Below, piece after piece: positions 1-8,720 of a DNA stretch of 64,000 bases. Numbering within the stretch: position 1 is the stretch's first letter; each line of letters starts with the position of its first letter. The notes beneath the pieces are model-generated. The model was not told where the DNA came from and ran no database searches. It worked only from the letters and a program-made list of their open reading frames with translations. The stretch lies in contig CP065367.1 in NCBI GenBank assembly GCA_023206055.1, positions 682,001 to 746,000 on the forward strand, given 5' to 3'. This stretch comes from Vibrio cyclitrophicus (GTDB taxonomy: Bacteria > Pseudomonadota > Gammaproteobacteria > Enterobacterales > Vibrionaceae). A program made the translations under genes and the position numbers.

Positions 1-1
1 T

Positions 2-274
2 GACTATGTATACCAACCACCTCTAGTGCCTCATACTATTCGTAGCTATGAAGTTTCTCTTAACGCTAACAAGTGTCTTTCTTGCCACAGCTGGAAAAAC
101 GCAAAAGAAATGGGTGCTACTAAAGTGAGTGTAACTCACTACATGAACCGTGAAGATGCGGTACTTGCAGACGTATCACCTCGTCGTTACTTCTGTCTAC
201 AGTGTCACGTACCTCAAGCTAATGCTAAGCCACTAGTTGAGAACGAGTTCAAACCTGTAGATTCACTGCGTTAA
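2..274 (+). CDS. napB: NapB, diheme cytochrome c subunit of periplasmic nitrate reductase (C-terminal part)
   Basis: The frame is open from base 2, so the gene begins before the window. The visible 90 or so residues hold two CXXCH heme c motifs (CLSCH and CLQCH) and end in a short hydrophilic tail, the arrangement of the diheme NapB subunit. NapB passes electrons from NapC to the molybdenum catalytic subunit NapA in the periplasm. napC follows 29 bp downstream on the same strand, which supports the assignment. An ATG at 26 is internal and is not the true start. Confidence 0.93.
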   Translation, partial: DYVYQPPLVPHTIRSYEVSLNANKCLSCHSWKNAKEMGATKVSVTHYMNREDAVLADVSPRRYFCLQCHVPQANAKPLVENEFKPVDSLR

Positions 275-303
275 TCGTAGCCGGACTGTAAGAGAGGCTA
301 TAT

Positions 304-885
304 ATGATAAAATTACTTAAAGCGTTTTGGAAAAGACTCGCGACACCAAGTAAAGCAGCCGTAGGCGTTGTTTTGTTCTTGGGTTTCTCGGGTGGTCTTT
401 TGTTCTGGGGTGCATTCAACACGGGTATGGAGGCAACCAACACGGAAGAGTTCTGTTCTGGCTGTCACGCACCTATTGTTGAAGAGATCCAAGAGACGAT
501 TCACTACTCTAACCGTTCAGGCGTTCGTGCAATCTGTTCAGACTGTCACGTACCGCATGAGTGGACTGATAAAATTGTTCGTAAAGTTCAAGCATCAAAA
601 GAGCTATATGCGCACTTTATTTCTAAGACGATTGATACGCCTGAGAAATTCAAAGAGCGTCGTCATCACTTAGCAGAGCGCGAATGGGCTCGATTGAAAA
701 AGAACGATTCACTTGAGTGTCGTAACTGCCACCAATTCGATTACATGGACTTCTCAGAGCAAAGCCCTCGTAGTGCGAAACAACACTCGACAGCGTTAGC
801 TTCTGGTGAGAAAACGTGTGTAGACTGTCACAAAGGTATTGCACACAAACTACCAGATATGCACGGCGTTGAAGGCTGGCAATAA
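304..885 (+). CDS. napC: NapC, membrane-anchored tetraheme quinol dehydrogenase
   Basis: This is a NapC/NirT-family cytochrome c of 193 residues. An N-terminal membrane anchor (about residues 18-38) is followed by four CXXCH heme motifs in the periplasmic part: CSGCH, CSDCH, CRNCH and CVDCH. The family takes electrons from the quinol pool and passes them to NapB/NapA. Length and motif count match the family. It follows napB closely, with GAGAGG about 7 bases before the ATG, so it belongs to the nap operon. Confidence is high because of the motifs plus context. Confidence 0.96.
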   Translation: MIKLLKAFWKRLATPSKAAVGVVLFLGFSGGLLFWGAFNTGMEATNTEEFCSGCHAPIVEEIQETIHYSNRSGVRAICSDCHVPHEWTDKIVRKVQASKELYAHFISKTIDTPEKFKERRHHLAEREWARLKKNDSLECRNCHQFDYMDFSEQSPRSAKQHSTALASGEKTCVDCHKGIAHKLPDMHGVEGWQ

Positions 886-896
886 GGAGCGATTGA

Positions 897-1034
897 ATGA
901 GTACTTTAGAAAGCGTAATTTGGCACATCCTAGGTTACAGCGCTATGCCAGTTATCATTCTTGGCGGCTTCGCAGGTGTTGCAGCCGTATCTCTTTGGAT
1001 TTTATCTATGGGTAAAGACAAAGAAATCGATTAA
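897..1034 (+). CDS. TIGR02808-type single-span microprotein linked to nap
   Basis: This is a 45-residue open frame starting MSTLESVIW and ending KDKEID, 11 bases after the napC stop. A good ribosome site (AAGGAGCG) precedes the ATG. Most of it is one hydrophobic span (about residues 14-37) followed by a short charged tail. It matches what is known of the TIGR02808 short protein family, which in Vibrio and Photobacterium lies beside periplasmic nitrate reductase genes. Its function is unknown. A role in stabilising the membrane-bound NapC end of the complex would be a guess. Confidence 0.85.
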   Translation: MSTLESVIWHILGYSAMPVIILGGFAGVAAVSLWILSMGKDKEID

Positions 1035-1085
1035 CAATCGAGATTACATCAACTTCTTCTAGCTATTTCTGATATGAGTTGATAC

Positions 1086-1116
1086 GAAAAAGCCACTGAT
1101 TTCAGTGGCTTTTTTA
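1086..1116. terminator. Bidirectional terminator between nap and pha operons
   Basis: The stem AGCCACTGA/TTCAGTGGCT is flanked by an A-run on the left and a T-run on the right. It can end the rightward nap transcript and the leftward pha transcript, which converge here. Confidence 0.88.
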
Positions 1117-1161
1117 TTATCTGACGTTGTATATTTCTATTATTGAATGTGACTTAACGCC

Positions 1162-2988
1162 CTAAGCTTCTTTTTCTGGCGCTTCTGTCTCTGCAGTCTC
1201 TTTATCCACCCGCTCTTTATCCACAATCGGCAGCACCTGTTTTACATAGTTGCCCGGCGCCTTGCCAATCACAGGGTGAAGCTCTGAACCTTGATTGAAA
1301 GGTTCGATTTTTTCTTCAGTTTCAAAACCTTGTAACCACTGATTCCAGTGTGTCCACCAAGAACCTTCATTGTGAGTAGCATTAGTTAGCCACTCGTCCG
1401 CCGAGTCGTCTAAGTTGTCATTCAGCCAGAACCCGTACTTATTCTTATCTGGATGGTTAACAATACCCGCAATATGACCAGACTCGCCAAGCACGAACGT
1501 CTTGTTGCCACCGGTATTCAAAGCACCACGGTAAGTTCCCTGCCAAAGCGCGATATGATCTTCTTTGGCTGAAATGAAGTAGCTTGGTATTTTTATCTTA
1601 TTGAGATCAATCCAAACACCGCCCACTTTCACACCTTTGTCTTGAACCAGTTTGTTTTCAAGATAAAGCTCTCGCAGCAAGAAGTTATGACACTTAGCTG
1701 CTACGTTTGTGCTATCACTGTTCCAGTACAGAAGATCAAACTCCATCGGGCTGCTGCCTTTGAGGTAGTTATCAATGTAGTAGTTCCAGTAAAGACTGTT
1801 TTCACGTAGCAAACTGAACGTCACACTCAATGAGCGACCATCCATATAGCCTTTGGCGTCGTTCTGTTTCTCAATCGCGTTAATGATCGTTTCGTTGATA
1901 TACGCGCCAACCTCTCCCGGCTGCGAGAAATCCAACAAGGTGGTAAAGAAGGTCGCTGTTTTGATGCGCTTTTTCATTCGTTTCGCAGCGTAATAAGCTA
2001 CGGTCGAAGCCAACACCGTACCGCCAATACAGTAACCGGCTGCATTGATTTGCTCTTTACCTGTGATGTCTTCAATCGCGGTAACGGCTTTAACCACACC
2101 TTCCGTGACATAGTCACCAAACTCAGTGTCTTTCTGCGCTTCACCTGGGTTGCGCCAAGACATCATGAATACGCTATGCCCTTGCTCAAGTAACCAGCGC
2201 GCCATCGAGTTCTTCTCACGAAGATCAAGAATGTAGTACTTATTGATGAACGGCGGAACGATCAACAAAGGCGTCGCGTTAACCTGCGGTGTCTTTGGAT
2301 GGTACTGAATCAGTTCAAACAGCTCGTTTTGAAAAACAACATCACCTTCGGTGTTCGCCACATCCACACCCAATCGAAAAGCGTTATTGTTGGTCATGCG
2401 GATCTTGAGTATATCGGCGCTTGCTTCAACGTCCGCTTGTAACTGCTCTAACCCATCGAGAAGGTTTTCACCATTTCGCTCAAGCGTCAGTTTCATCAAC
2501 TCTGGATTCGTTGCAATAAAATTGCTTGGAGAAAGTGCATTGATTGCCTGACGAGAAAAGAACGCCACTCTCTCTTTGGTTTTTTCGTCAATACCCTCGA
2601 TCGAGTTGATAGTGTCGATATAGCTTTTACTGAATAACAAATAGGATTGTTTGATAAAGCTGTAGAACGGGTCGTTTTTCCACGCTTCATCAATAAAGCG
2701 CTTGTCGCTGCGGTCTTCTGAGATAAGACTCTCGGTGTTGCCCATCAGCGCGGCATTCTGCCAGATCTTAAGTTGCTGTTCCCACCATTGAGATTGTAAC
2801 TGAAGTAGAACAGCGGGTTGGTTGGCGGCTTGCTCGAAGATTTTTGATGCATCCTCAAAGTTCAATTCTTGCATCGCTTGGTTTAGGGGAGATTGCGCGG
2901 CTTCCTTGTTTTGTTCAAAGCTTTCCCACCATTGCTGGTTCGTTTGTTGAAGTTTAACAAGGTAGTCCGAAAAGAAGTGTTGAAACAT
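1162..2988 (-). CDS. phaC: Class I polyhydroxyalkanoate synthase PhaC
   Basis: PhaC polymerises (R)-3-hydroxyacyl-CoA into PHA on the granule surface. The 608-residue length fits class I. The lipase-like box GYCIGG places the catalytic cysteine at residue 320. The other triad members are Asp477 (in AKEDHIAL) and His505 (in GESGHIAG), close to the positions known for the Cupriavidus enzyme (319/480/508). The N-terminal region (MFQHFFSDYL onward) is the less conserved domain. The gene is last in the minus-strand order phaB-phaA-phaP-phaC, which gives the full acetyl-CoA to polyhydroxybutyrate pathway. The C-terminal tail is charged and glutamate-rich. Confidence 0.97.
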   Translation of the reverse strand: MFQHFFSDYLVKLQQTNQQWWESFEQNKEAAQSPLNQAMQELNFEDASKIFEQAANQPAVLLQLQSQWWEQQLKIWQNAALMGNTESLISEDRSDKRFIDEAWKNDPFYSFIKQSYLLFSKSYIDTINSIEGIDEKTKERVAFFSRQAINALSPSNFIATNPELMKLTLERNGENLLDGLEQLQADVEASADILKIRMTNNNAFRLGVDVANTEGDVVFQNELFELIQYHPKTPQVNATPLLIVPPFINKYYILDLREKNSMARWLLEQGHSVFMMSWRNPGEAQKDTEFGDYVTEGVVKAVTAIEDITGKEQINAAGYCIGGTVLASTVAYYAAKRMKKRIKTATFFTTLLDFSQPGEVGAYINETIINAIEKQNDAKGYMDGRSLSVTFSLLRENSLYWNYYIDNYLKGSSPMEFDLLYWNSDSTNVAAKCHNFLLRELYLENKLVQDKGVKVGGVWIDLNKIKIPSYFISAKEDHIALWQGTYRGALNTGGNKTFVLGESGHIAGIVNHPDKNKYGFWLNDNLDDSADEWLTNATHNEGSWWTHWNQWLQGFETEEKIEPFNQGSELHPVIGKAPGNYVKQVLPIVDKERVDKETAETEAPEKEA

Positions 2989-3063
2989 AACATGACTCCA
3001 ATAATCGGAAAATCGCCACCGAGCCTCACAGCAAACACTGCGCTAACTCGATGGCGATTAAAT

Positions 3064-3411
3064 TTATGCAGGTGTAACTGTTTTCAAGTTTTCAGTTGTT
3101 AGTGTTTCAACATCTTCTTTGAACTCTTTTGCAGCAGCTTGCATTTTTGAGCTATCAGTCATCATCTGTTGAGACAGTTGAGTTAGCGCTGCTAGTTGCT
3201 GGCTGTTGAAAGCCGTTAGGCTAGTCACGTCTTTGATTTCAGTCACTGCTTTCATTTGCGCAAGACCCATGTCCGTGTAAGTCTGCATTGCATTCATTTG
3301 CAGTTCAGTCATCGTTTGGACGTTCTTTGCAACCAACTTGTTGAACTTTAAGTACGGTTCAAATTGCTTTTCAGTTTGGTCAGTAATTGTTTTGAAAATA
3401 TCCGTGTACAT
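3064..3411 (-). CDS. phaP: Phasin (PHA granule-associated protein)
   Basis: The 115-residue protein starts MYTDIFKTITDQ. It is almost wholly helical, with many Met, Gln, Ala and Thr residues, as in the phasin family that coats polyhydroxyalkanoate granules and controls their size and number. It lies between phaA and phaC on the same strand, the usual place in Vibrio pha operons. There is a Shine-Dalgarno-like AGGAG just before the ATG on the minus strand. No catalytic motif is expected or seen. Weak sequence constraint in phasins means part of the call rests on context. Confidence 0.9.
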   Translation of the reverse strand: MYTDIFKTITDQTEKQFEPYLKFNKLVAKNVQTMTELQMNAMQTYTDMGLAQMKAVTEIKDVTSLTAFNSQQLAALTQLSQQMMTDSSKMQAAAKEFKEDVETLTTENLKTVTPA

Positions 3412-3542
3412 AAGTAACTCCTGATGAATACATAGTTTAATAAATTTGTGTCACTACCGTTTCAGCCAACGCTCATCGATTAACTCACGATGCTTTGAAA
3501 AGCTGATCCGATATTTTAAGCTTGCTACCGATATATCAGGCT

Positions 3543-4757
3543 CTAACCTTCAATACCTTTTAGCAAAACAGCGGTTCCCATTCCTCCACCCACACAGAGT
3601 GAAGCAACACCATAAGTTGTCTTTTGTTCAAGCATCTCATGGATAAGTGAAACAATGATTCGATTGCCTGAAGCTCCTAGAGGGTGGCCTAACGCGATCG
3701 CTCCACCATTCACATTGACCTTAGGTTTGAACGCTTCTAGAGGCAGGTCGTGCTGCTCAGAAAGCTGATACATCACACCAAGCGCTTGTGCTGCAAAGGC
3801 TTCATTCAGTTCAAACAAATCGATCTCTTCAAGCGTGAGTTCAGCTTTGTCGAGCGCTTTCGATACCGCTTCCACAGGACCTAAGCCCATGATTTTTGGG
3901 TCTAAGCCAGATTGTGCGTAGCTGCTTAGTTCAACCAGTGGTGTTAGCCCGTATTTCGCGACTGCGCTCTCTGATGCCAAGATAATTGCACTCGCACCGT
4001 CATTGATACCTGAAGCGTTGCCCGCCGTTACGGTTCCTTCACGGTCGAATGCCGGACGAAGCTTTTGTAGGCCTTCGAATGTTGCGTCAGATTTCGGATA
4101 CTCATCAGTATCAAAAATGACTGTCTGTCTACGTTGCTTGACTTCAACTGGCACGATTTGCTCGGTGAATTTGCCTGCTTCGATTGCCGCGACCGCTTTC
4201 TGTTGGCTCTCTAACGCATAGTTATCTTGAGCAAGACGTGAAATGTTCAACGCATTCGCGATGTTTTCAGCCGTCATGCCCATGTGGTAGTTGTTAAACG
4301 CATCCGTTAAACCATCACCTACCAACAGATCTTTCATCGAAATGTCGCCCATCTTGTGTCCGTTACGAATGCTCGGCGGAACCACAAAAGGGATTTGAGA
4401 CATCACTTCAACACCAGCAGCAACCACCACTTCAGCGTCTTGCGCCTTAATGTGTGCCGCAGCATCCATGACTGACTTCATGCCACTGCCACAAATCATG
4501 TTGACGCCGTACGCTGGCGTTTCTTCTGCAAGCCCTGCGTAGATTGAGGCTTGACGCGCTACGCCCATACCCTGCCCAGCAGAAATCACGTTGCCGACGA
4601 TCACTTCATCAATCGCATCTAACGAAATATCGACAGACTCAAGCGCACCTTTGATCGCAACGCCAGCCAGCTCGCCCGCAGATACATTTTTTAGCGACCC
4701 GGTAAATGCACCAATAGGAGTGCGCTTAGCCGCAACAATAAATACTTTTTCCATCAT
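3543..4757 (-). CDS. phaA: Acetyl-CoA acetyltransferase (beta-ketothiolase) PhaA
   Basis: This thiolase condenses two acetyl-CoA to acetoacetyl-CoA, the first step of polyhydroxybutyrate synthesis. The 404-residue length is normal. The nucleophilic cysteine lies in NMICGSGMKS (residue 89). The catalytic histidine lies in GGAIALGHPLGASG and the second cysteine in CVGGGMGTA, close to the C terminus. The start has two consecutive ATG codons, and AAGGGA stands 5 bases before the first. It is 23 bp downstream of phaB and upstream of the phasin gene, so co-transcription is very likely. Confidence 0.96.
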   Translation of the reverse strand: MMEKVFIVAAKRTPIGAFTGSLKNVSAGELAGVAIKGALESVDISLDAIDEVIVGNVISAGQGMGVARQASIYAGLAEETPAYGVNMICGSGMKSVMDAAAHIKAQDAEVVVAAGVEVMSQIPFVVPPSIRNGHKMGDISMKDLLVGDGLTDAFNNYHMGMTAENIANALNISRLAQDNYALESQQKAVAAIEAGKFTEQIVPVEVKQRRQTVIFDTDEYPKSDATFEGLQKLRPAFDREGTVTAGNASGINDGASAIILASESAVAKYGLTPLVELSSYAQSGLDPKIMGLGPVEAVSKALDKAELTLEEIDLFELNEAFAAQALGVMYQLSEQHDLPLEAFKPKVNVNGGAIALGHPLGASGNRIIVSLIHEMLEQKTTYGVASLCVGGGMGTAVLLKGIEG

Positions 4758-4780
4758 TCCAATCCCTTCAGTTTCGCCAA

Positions 4781-5521
4781 TTAGTGCATGTACAAGCCGC
4801 CATTCACAGACAATGTCTCGCCTGTAATGTACGCGCCAGATTCACTCGCTAAAAAGCCCACTGCGTCTGCAATCTCAACAGGTGTCGCTAAGCGTTTCAT
4901 AGGGATTTGGTTCTTGATTGAATCAAGTACTTCGGGCTTCATTTGCTCAACCATAGGGGTTGCTGTGTAGCCAGGAGCAATCACGTTCACGGTTACGCCG
5001 CTACGAGCACCTTCCGCAGCCAAAGCTTTAGAGAAACCGATCATTCCTGCTTTCGCTGCAGAGTAGTTGGTTTGTCCAAACTGACCTTTAAGAGCATTGA
5101 CGGAAGAGATGTTGATAACACGACAGTTACCTTTCTCACACATAGGGGCGAACAGAGGTTGAGTCACGTTGAACAAACTGTTTAAGTTCGTTTCAATCAC
5201 GTCTTTCCACGCTTCGGCATCCATTTTTTTAAAGACGCTATCACGTGTAATACCTGCGTTATTGACCAGCACATCCACCGTGCCTTCTTCTTCTAACAAC
5301 TTGCTTAAGCTCAGCGCACATTCCGCAGTATTGGTAACATCTAATTCAAACAATCTTACTTGATCTTCGGTGAATTGTTTTTCATTAAACCAATCCAATG
5401 CACATTGGTAATTTCCAGTAAAATAAGTCGCGATAACACGATAGCCGTCTGCAACTAATTTAGAGGAAATTGCTGAGCCGATACCGCCTTTTGACCCTGT
5501 AATTAAAGCAAGCTTTTTCAT
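4781..5521 (-). CDS. phaB: Acetoacetyl-CoA reductase PhaB (NADPH-dependent SDR)
   Basis: This short-chain dehydrogenase reduces acetoacetyl-CoA to (R)-3-hydroxybutyryl-CoA for PhaC. Visible SDR marks are the dinucleotide-binding TGSKGGIG near the N terminus, NNAGITRD, the catalytic Ser (NISSVNALKGQ) and the YSAAK Tyr-Lys pair. I chose the ATG at 5521 (MKKLALIT). An in-frame ATG at 5533 would add MEPL but abuts the purine-rich AAGGGA with no spacing. It is the first gene of the pha operon. The promoter must lie in the AT-rich stretch just upstream. Confidence 0.95.
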   Translation of the reverse strand: MKKLALITGSKGGIGSAISSKLVADGYRVIATYFTGNYQCALDWFNEKQFTEDQVRLFELDVTNTAECALSLSKLLEEEGTVDVLVNNAGITRDSVFKKMDAEAWKDVIETNLNSLFNVTQPLFAPMCEKGNCRVINISSVNALKGQFGQTNYSAAKAGMIGFSKALAAEGARSGVTVNVIAPGYTATPMVEQMKPEVLDSIKNQIPMKRLATPVEIADAVGFLASESGAYITGETLSVNGGLYMH

Positions 5522-5533
5522 TAATGGTTCCAT

Positions 5534-6105
5534 CCCTTACAAGCAATTAAATAACAATGATGTTAATAAGATAATGTCTTAGTTGATAATTAAACTTTTC
5601 GTTTTGCTTTAATTAAACCCTACAACTCAAGATCAAAAAGTATTATTACAAATATAAAATATTTCCGTATTATGATTAAAAACTAGACTTGCATCCCAAA
5701 ACCAATGAAATGTTACACATATGTAAACCAACGCAAGACTATGATATTAGTAAGTTTTATTTAATTTCACTTTTATCATTAAGCCGATAAGCCATTGTTT
5801 ACCATAAATAAAATGATGCTCTCTAACTTATTTCAAGAATAATGCAACATTGGAAAATCAAACAATTGACGGTGCAAATAATAATCAGACCATTATTTCT
5901 TATTAATAAATCTATCGAGGCTAACCTATATCGAGTTCAATATAATTTAATGCTTAAATTCATAGTAACTAACTGTTTGATTAGGTGATGAAAAACATGA
6001 GCAATAAAAAAGCCCACTCTCGCTGAGAGCAGGCTTTCGGTCTAAATCAATAAATAGAAAGGTTAATCGCTATTAATACATCGAATATTAATAACGGAGT
6101 GGATC
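5534..6105. other. AT-rich gene-free stretch upstream of the pha operon
   Basis: About 570 bases hold no credible gene. The left part should contain the leftward pha promoter, although no clear -35/-10 pair could be chosen. The right end holds the terminator at 6006-6038. Base composition is visibly more AT-rich than in the flanking genes. Confidence 0.6.
6006..6038 (-). terminator. Terminator of the SH3-like anchored protein gene
   Basis: The hairpin AAAGCC-CA-CTCTC-GCT-GAGAG-CA-GGCTTT, read on the minus strand, is followed by six T residues. It lies downstream of the minus-strand gene ending at 6106. Confidence 0.85.
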
Positions 6106-6780
6106 TTACTTAGTAAATATTTCGTTTGTATTTACATCCAAATAAATTTTATTTTCAAGAGATAAACCACCGCAATAGATAAAATAGACATCTCGCTCAC
6201 TGTACTTCACCGATTTCACCCAACCACCTAATTCTTCGAAATCACTTGGGTCACATTCACCATCAGAGATCAGCTCTGCAACCGTATTGCGAAACTTCTC
6301 TTTATGGATTTTAAGGTCGTCGGACTTAACCAAATAGGAATCCAATATCTCTTTGCTTTCTTTATCCGAAATAATGACTTCATCATTGGATAGGCCAGAC
6401 ATCGAGACCCATTCAGCTGTCTGCGGACCACCTTCCTTGAGAACAATATAATCAGAGATACGAGCCCATTCGCCCTGTTTCTCTAGCACCTCCACCTTTT
6501 CTCCTTTATAGAGGTAATCTGTTATCAAGCCATCAATTTCAGGTTGCTCAACTACTTCAAGCTTTCTCTCCAAAACGTAAAATTCCGTCTGCTCTGGTTC
6601 AGGCTGAAGATCCATGATGGGTGCGAGGTCAGATTCAGATTGCTTGGTAGCTTCTAACGCCGGCTCTTCCGTTTGCTCTAGTGGGATTGGGTCTTTATTC
6701 ATGACCAAGAAGTAGTATGCCGCACCTCCCCCTCCGCCCAATATCAACAACACAAGTAAAGCGATCAGCGCTTTTTTCAT
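6106..6780 (-). CDS. Membrane-anchored protein with a bacterial SH3-like domain
   Basis: No specific family was recognised. The ATG at 6780 has GGTGG 5 bases upstream. A GTG nine bases earlier is less likely. Residues 1-25 form a membrane anchor with a poly-Gly run (LILGGGGGAAYYFL), then an acidic Pro/Glu/Gln linker. About residues 65-125 look like an SH3b-type fold: YVLERKLEVVEQP, then GEKVEVLEKQGEWARI and EWVSMSGL. The C-terminal third ends with KIYLDVNTNEIF and includes two cysteines (GECDPS, YCGG). It is probably anchored with the bulk in the periplasm, perhaps at the cell wall. It appears monocistronic. Confidence 0.72.
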   Translation of the reverse strand: MKKALIALLVLLILGGGGGAAYYFLVMNKDPIPLEQTEEPALEATKQSESDLAPIMDLQPEPEQTEFYVLERKLEVVEQPEIDGLITDYLYKGEKVEVLEKQGEWARISDYIVLKEGGPQTAEWVSMSGLSNDEVIISDKESKEILDSYLVKSDDLKIHKEKFRNTVAELISDGECDPSDFEELGGWVKSVKYSERDVYFIYCGGLSLENKIYLDVNTNEIFTK

Positions 6781-6885
6781 CAAATCCACCAGCTCTTCCG
6801 TTATAGGTATATCTCAAGTGTACATCAACTCATCCTGCTGCTCATCTATACTCTTGATAGATCGCACGGTAAGTAGAGGAAAGTC

Positions 6886-7437
6886 ATGAGTTTTTGGGGA
6901 AAGGTTATCATTGCAAGCATAACTTTGAGTGCCAATGTCGCTCTAGCGAATCATTGTGACCGTAAAAACTGGCAAACACTGCTGGATCGTCAGCTCTCGT
7001 TTGAAGGTCGCTATAATCAGTACACCAAAGAGTTCAACCAAGTTCTCTCAACCTATGAATCACAAACCTTGTTATCTAAACACTTTAATGAAGAGCAGAT
7101 TGTTGAGCTTTGGGGAAAGTACGAAGAAAGGTTTAGTTTGCAGCTCAAGAGTCATATGAATACCGCGTATGATGTCTCTGAGGTATTGTTACAACAGGCG
7201 TACGTTGTGTCTACTGAACTTGAAGGTGCTCAGTCTCTAAAGTATTCATGGCAAGTCGTCGCCAAACACTGCACTAAAGCAAAACTCCCACACCAAGTAG
7301 AAAACGCGCAGATGCACGTACAAAGCTCACAATCACTCTACCGAGATCTCCATACACTCAGTGAAAAATTCCGGCAGCTGTCTTCAAAATACCGCAGAGA
7401 AGCTAAGATGATTGATAAAGCAAGTCACACAAACTAG
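6886..7437 (+). CDS. Secreted/periplasmic helical protein of unknown function
   Basis: This 183-residue protein starts with a signal peptide (hydrophobic KVIIASITLSANVALA, cleavage near ALA-NH). The mature part is predicted helical, rich in Gln, Lys and Leu, with two Cys residues (HCDRKNW and KHCTKA) that could form a disulfide. AGAGGAAA stands 5 bases before the ATG, which supports the start. It is divergent from the SH3-like gene across about 100 bp. I recognise no domain. Confidence 0.72.
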   Translation: MSFWGKVIIASITLSANVALANHCDRKNWQTLLDRQLSFEGRYNQYTKEFNQVLSTYESQTLLSKHFNEEQIVELWGKYEERFSLQLKSHMNTAYDVSEVLLQQAYVVSTELEGAQSLKYSWQVVAKHCTKAKLPHQVENAQMHVQSSQSLYRDLHTLSEKFRQLSSKYRREAKMIDKASHTN

Positions 7438-7730
7438 CCGATAAAGAATGTACAAAACTGACATCGCCTTTAGATTTTCTCACTTGTTCGACTGGATTTT
7501 TCCGGTAAATATGTTCTCCCTCATTCATAACATTCTAAGAACTCGTTAATAAAAGCTTTATCAATAAGTTGTAAAACTAATGTGCTAACTATCAACAATG
7601 AAGTTCAATTTCCGACCAATGCAAGCGAGTATGTGAGATATTCATCACAAAATAGATTTACAAACGCCAGAAAATTGTTATCATGAATCTTCATATAACT
7701 TAATAACAAGAAATATTTTGGCTAGGTAAT
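7438..7730. other. Non-coding spacer before the 80-residue protein
   Basis: Nearly 300 AT-rich bases with no open frame worth calling and no hairpin terminator that stands out. It probably holds the promoter of the gene at 7731. Confidence 0.5.
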
Positions 7731-7973
7731 ATGCAAAAGACTATGGCTTTCAACTGCTTGAGTAACACGGAATGGACTGCAGAGATAAGAGGTAAACTTT
7801 TATCTGTAGCTAAACACATGGAAGAGTTCGGTTCAGTAAGTGAGCTAGAGCTATGTAAGATATTTGGAGAGACAATTTGGAATGACGGTGTGGATTACCA
7901 TTCACATGCTTTTTCATTCAGAATTAACGCACAAACTGGGGATTGTTCAATCTCTAACTTTAAGTATCACTAA
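7731..7973 (+). CDS. Small cytosolic protein of unknown function (80 aa)
   Basis: Eighty residues starting MQKTMAFNCLSNTEW, with no signal peptide or membrane span. Features include a mixed helical middle (SVAKHMEEFGSVSELELCKIFGE) and a C-terminal part with several His and aromatic residues (DYHSHAFSFRINAQTGDCSISNFK, read in parts). It is alone between non-coding spacers, with a strong terminator just downstream at 7993-8024, which supports it being a real transcript. No family was recognised. Confidence 0.62.
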   Translation: MQKTMAFNCLSNTEWTAEIRGKLLSVAKHMEEFGSVSELELCKIFGETIWNDGVDYHSHAFSFRINAQTGDCSISNFKYH

Positions 7974-7992
7974 GTTTTGCACCTATCATATA

Positions 7993-8024
7993 CGGAGTAC
8001 CTTTCACGAGGTGCTCCGTTTTTT
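7993..8024 (+). terminator. Terminator after the 80-residue protein gene
   Basis: The stem CGGAGTACCT/AGGTGCTCCG has one G-U pair and a six-base loop, followed by TTTTTT. Confidence 0.9.
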
Positions 8025-8142
8025 ATTGCTTGGAACCTGACAAATTATCGATGACATTTGACATTGATGGTACTTCTAATTCAAGAGTAAACCATTTCGA
8101 TTTCAGCTCATTCAGCTGCTGCGTAGCTGCTCTAATTTTGGT

Positions 8143-8601
8143 TTAATCGGTATAAATTGGCAGTGCCGCGTTGCCTTTTACTTGTCTTATCGCAAGGTGA
8201 GTATGGATGTCTTTCACGTTAGAGAGCCTTTGAAGTTTTCTTGTAAATGCCTCGTAAGCCATCAAGTTCGGGCTAACCACCTCTAAGAGATAATCATAAG
8301 CCCCAGATACAACGTGGCAACTGATAACCTCCTCCATTTCTACAACAGCCCCTTCAAACTTATTAATCGACACTTCTTGGTGATTGTTTAAGCTTACCTC
8401 AACAAATACACTCATTGCGATGCCAACTTGCTCTCGAGACAAGCTCACACGATAACCGTCAATAATGCCCTTTTCTTCTAGCCTTTTGACCCGCCTTGCG
8501 CAAGGCGACGGTGACAAACCCACTTCATCAGCAAGTTCAGCCGTGGTTAACCTACCATCTTTTTGTAGCAGTTCGAGAAGATGTCTATCAATTCTATCCA
8601 T
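8143..8601 (-). CDS. Lrp/AsnC family transcriptional regulator
   Basis: The protein has an N-terminal winged HTH (MDRIDRHLLELLQKDGRL then TTAELADEVGLSPSPCARRV) and a C-terminal RAM ligand-binding domain (SCHVVSGAYDYLLEVV...). It has 152 residues from the ATG at 8601. An upstream TTG would add MAFA. Members of this family often sense amino acids. It is divergent from an EamA-type exporter about 120-150 bp away, so control of that transporter is the simplest inference. The shared gap is the likely operator region. Confidence 0.93.
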   Translation of the reverse strand: MDRIDRHLLELLQKDGRLTTAELADEVGLSPSPCARRVKRLEEKGIIDGYRVSLSREQVGIAMSVFVEVSLNNHQEVSINKFEGAVVEMEEVISCHVVSGAYDYLLEVVSPNLMAYEAFTRKLQRLSNVKDIHTHLAIRQVKGNAALPIYTD

Positions 8602-8720
8602 AGCAAATGCCAAACATTAGTTAAATCCGTTAATTATTTGGCAAATATTAGCAGAAATCCTCAACGATAGCTCAAGTTAGACCAAAACTTGCCAACCTGT
8701 GGCACACCAACTATCCCATA

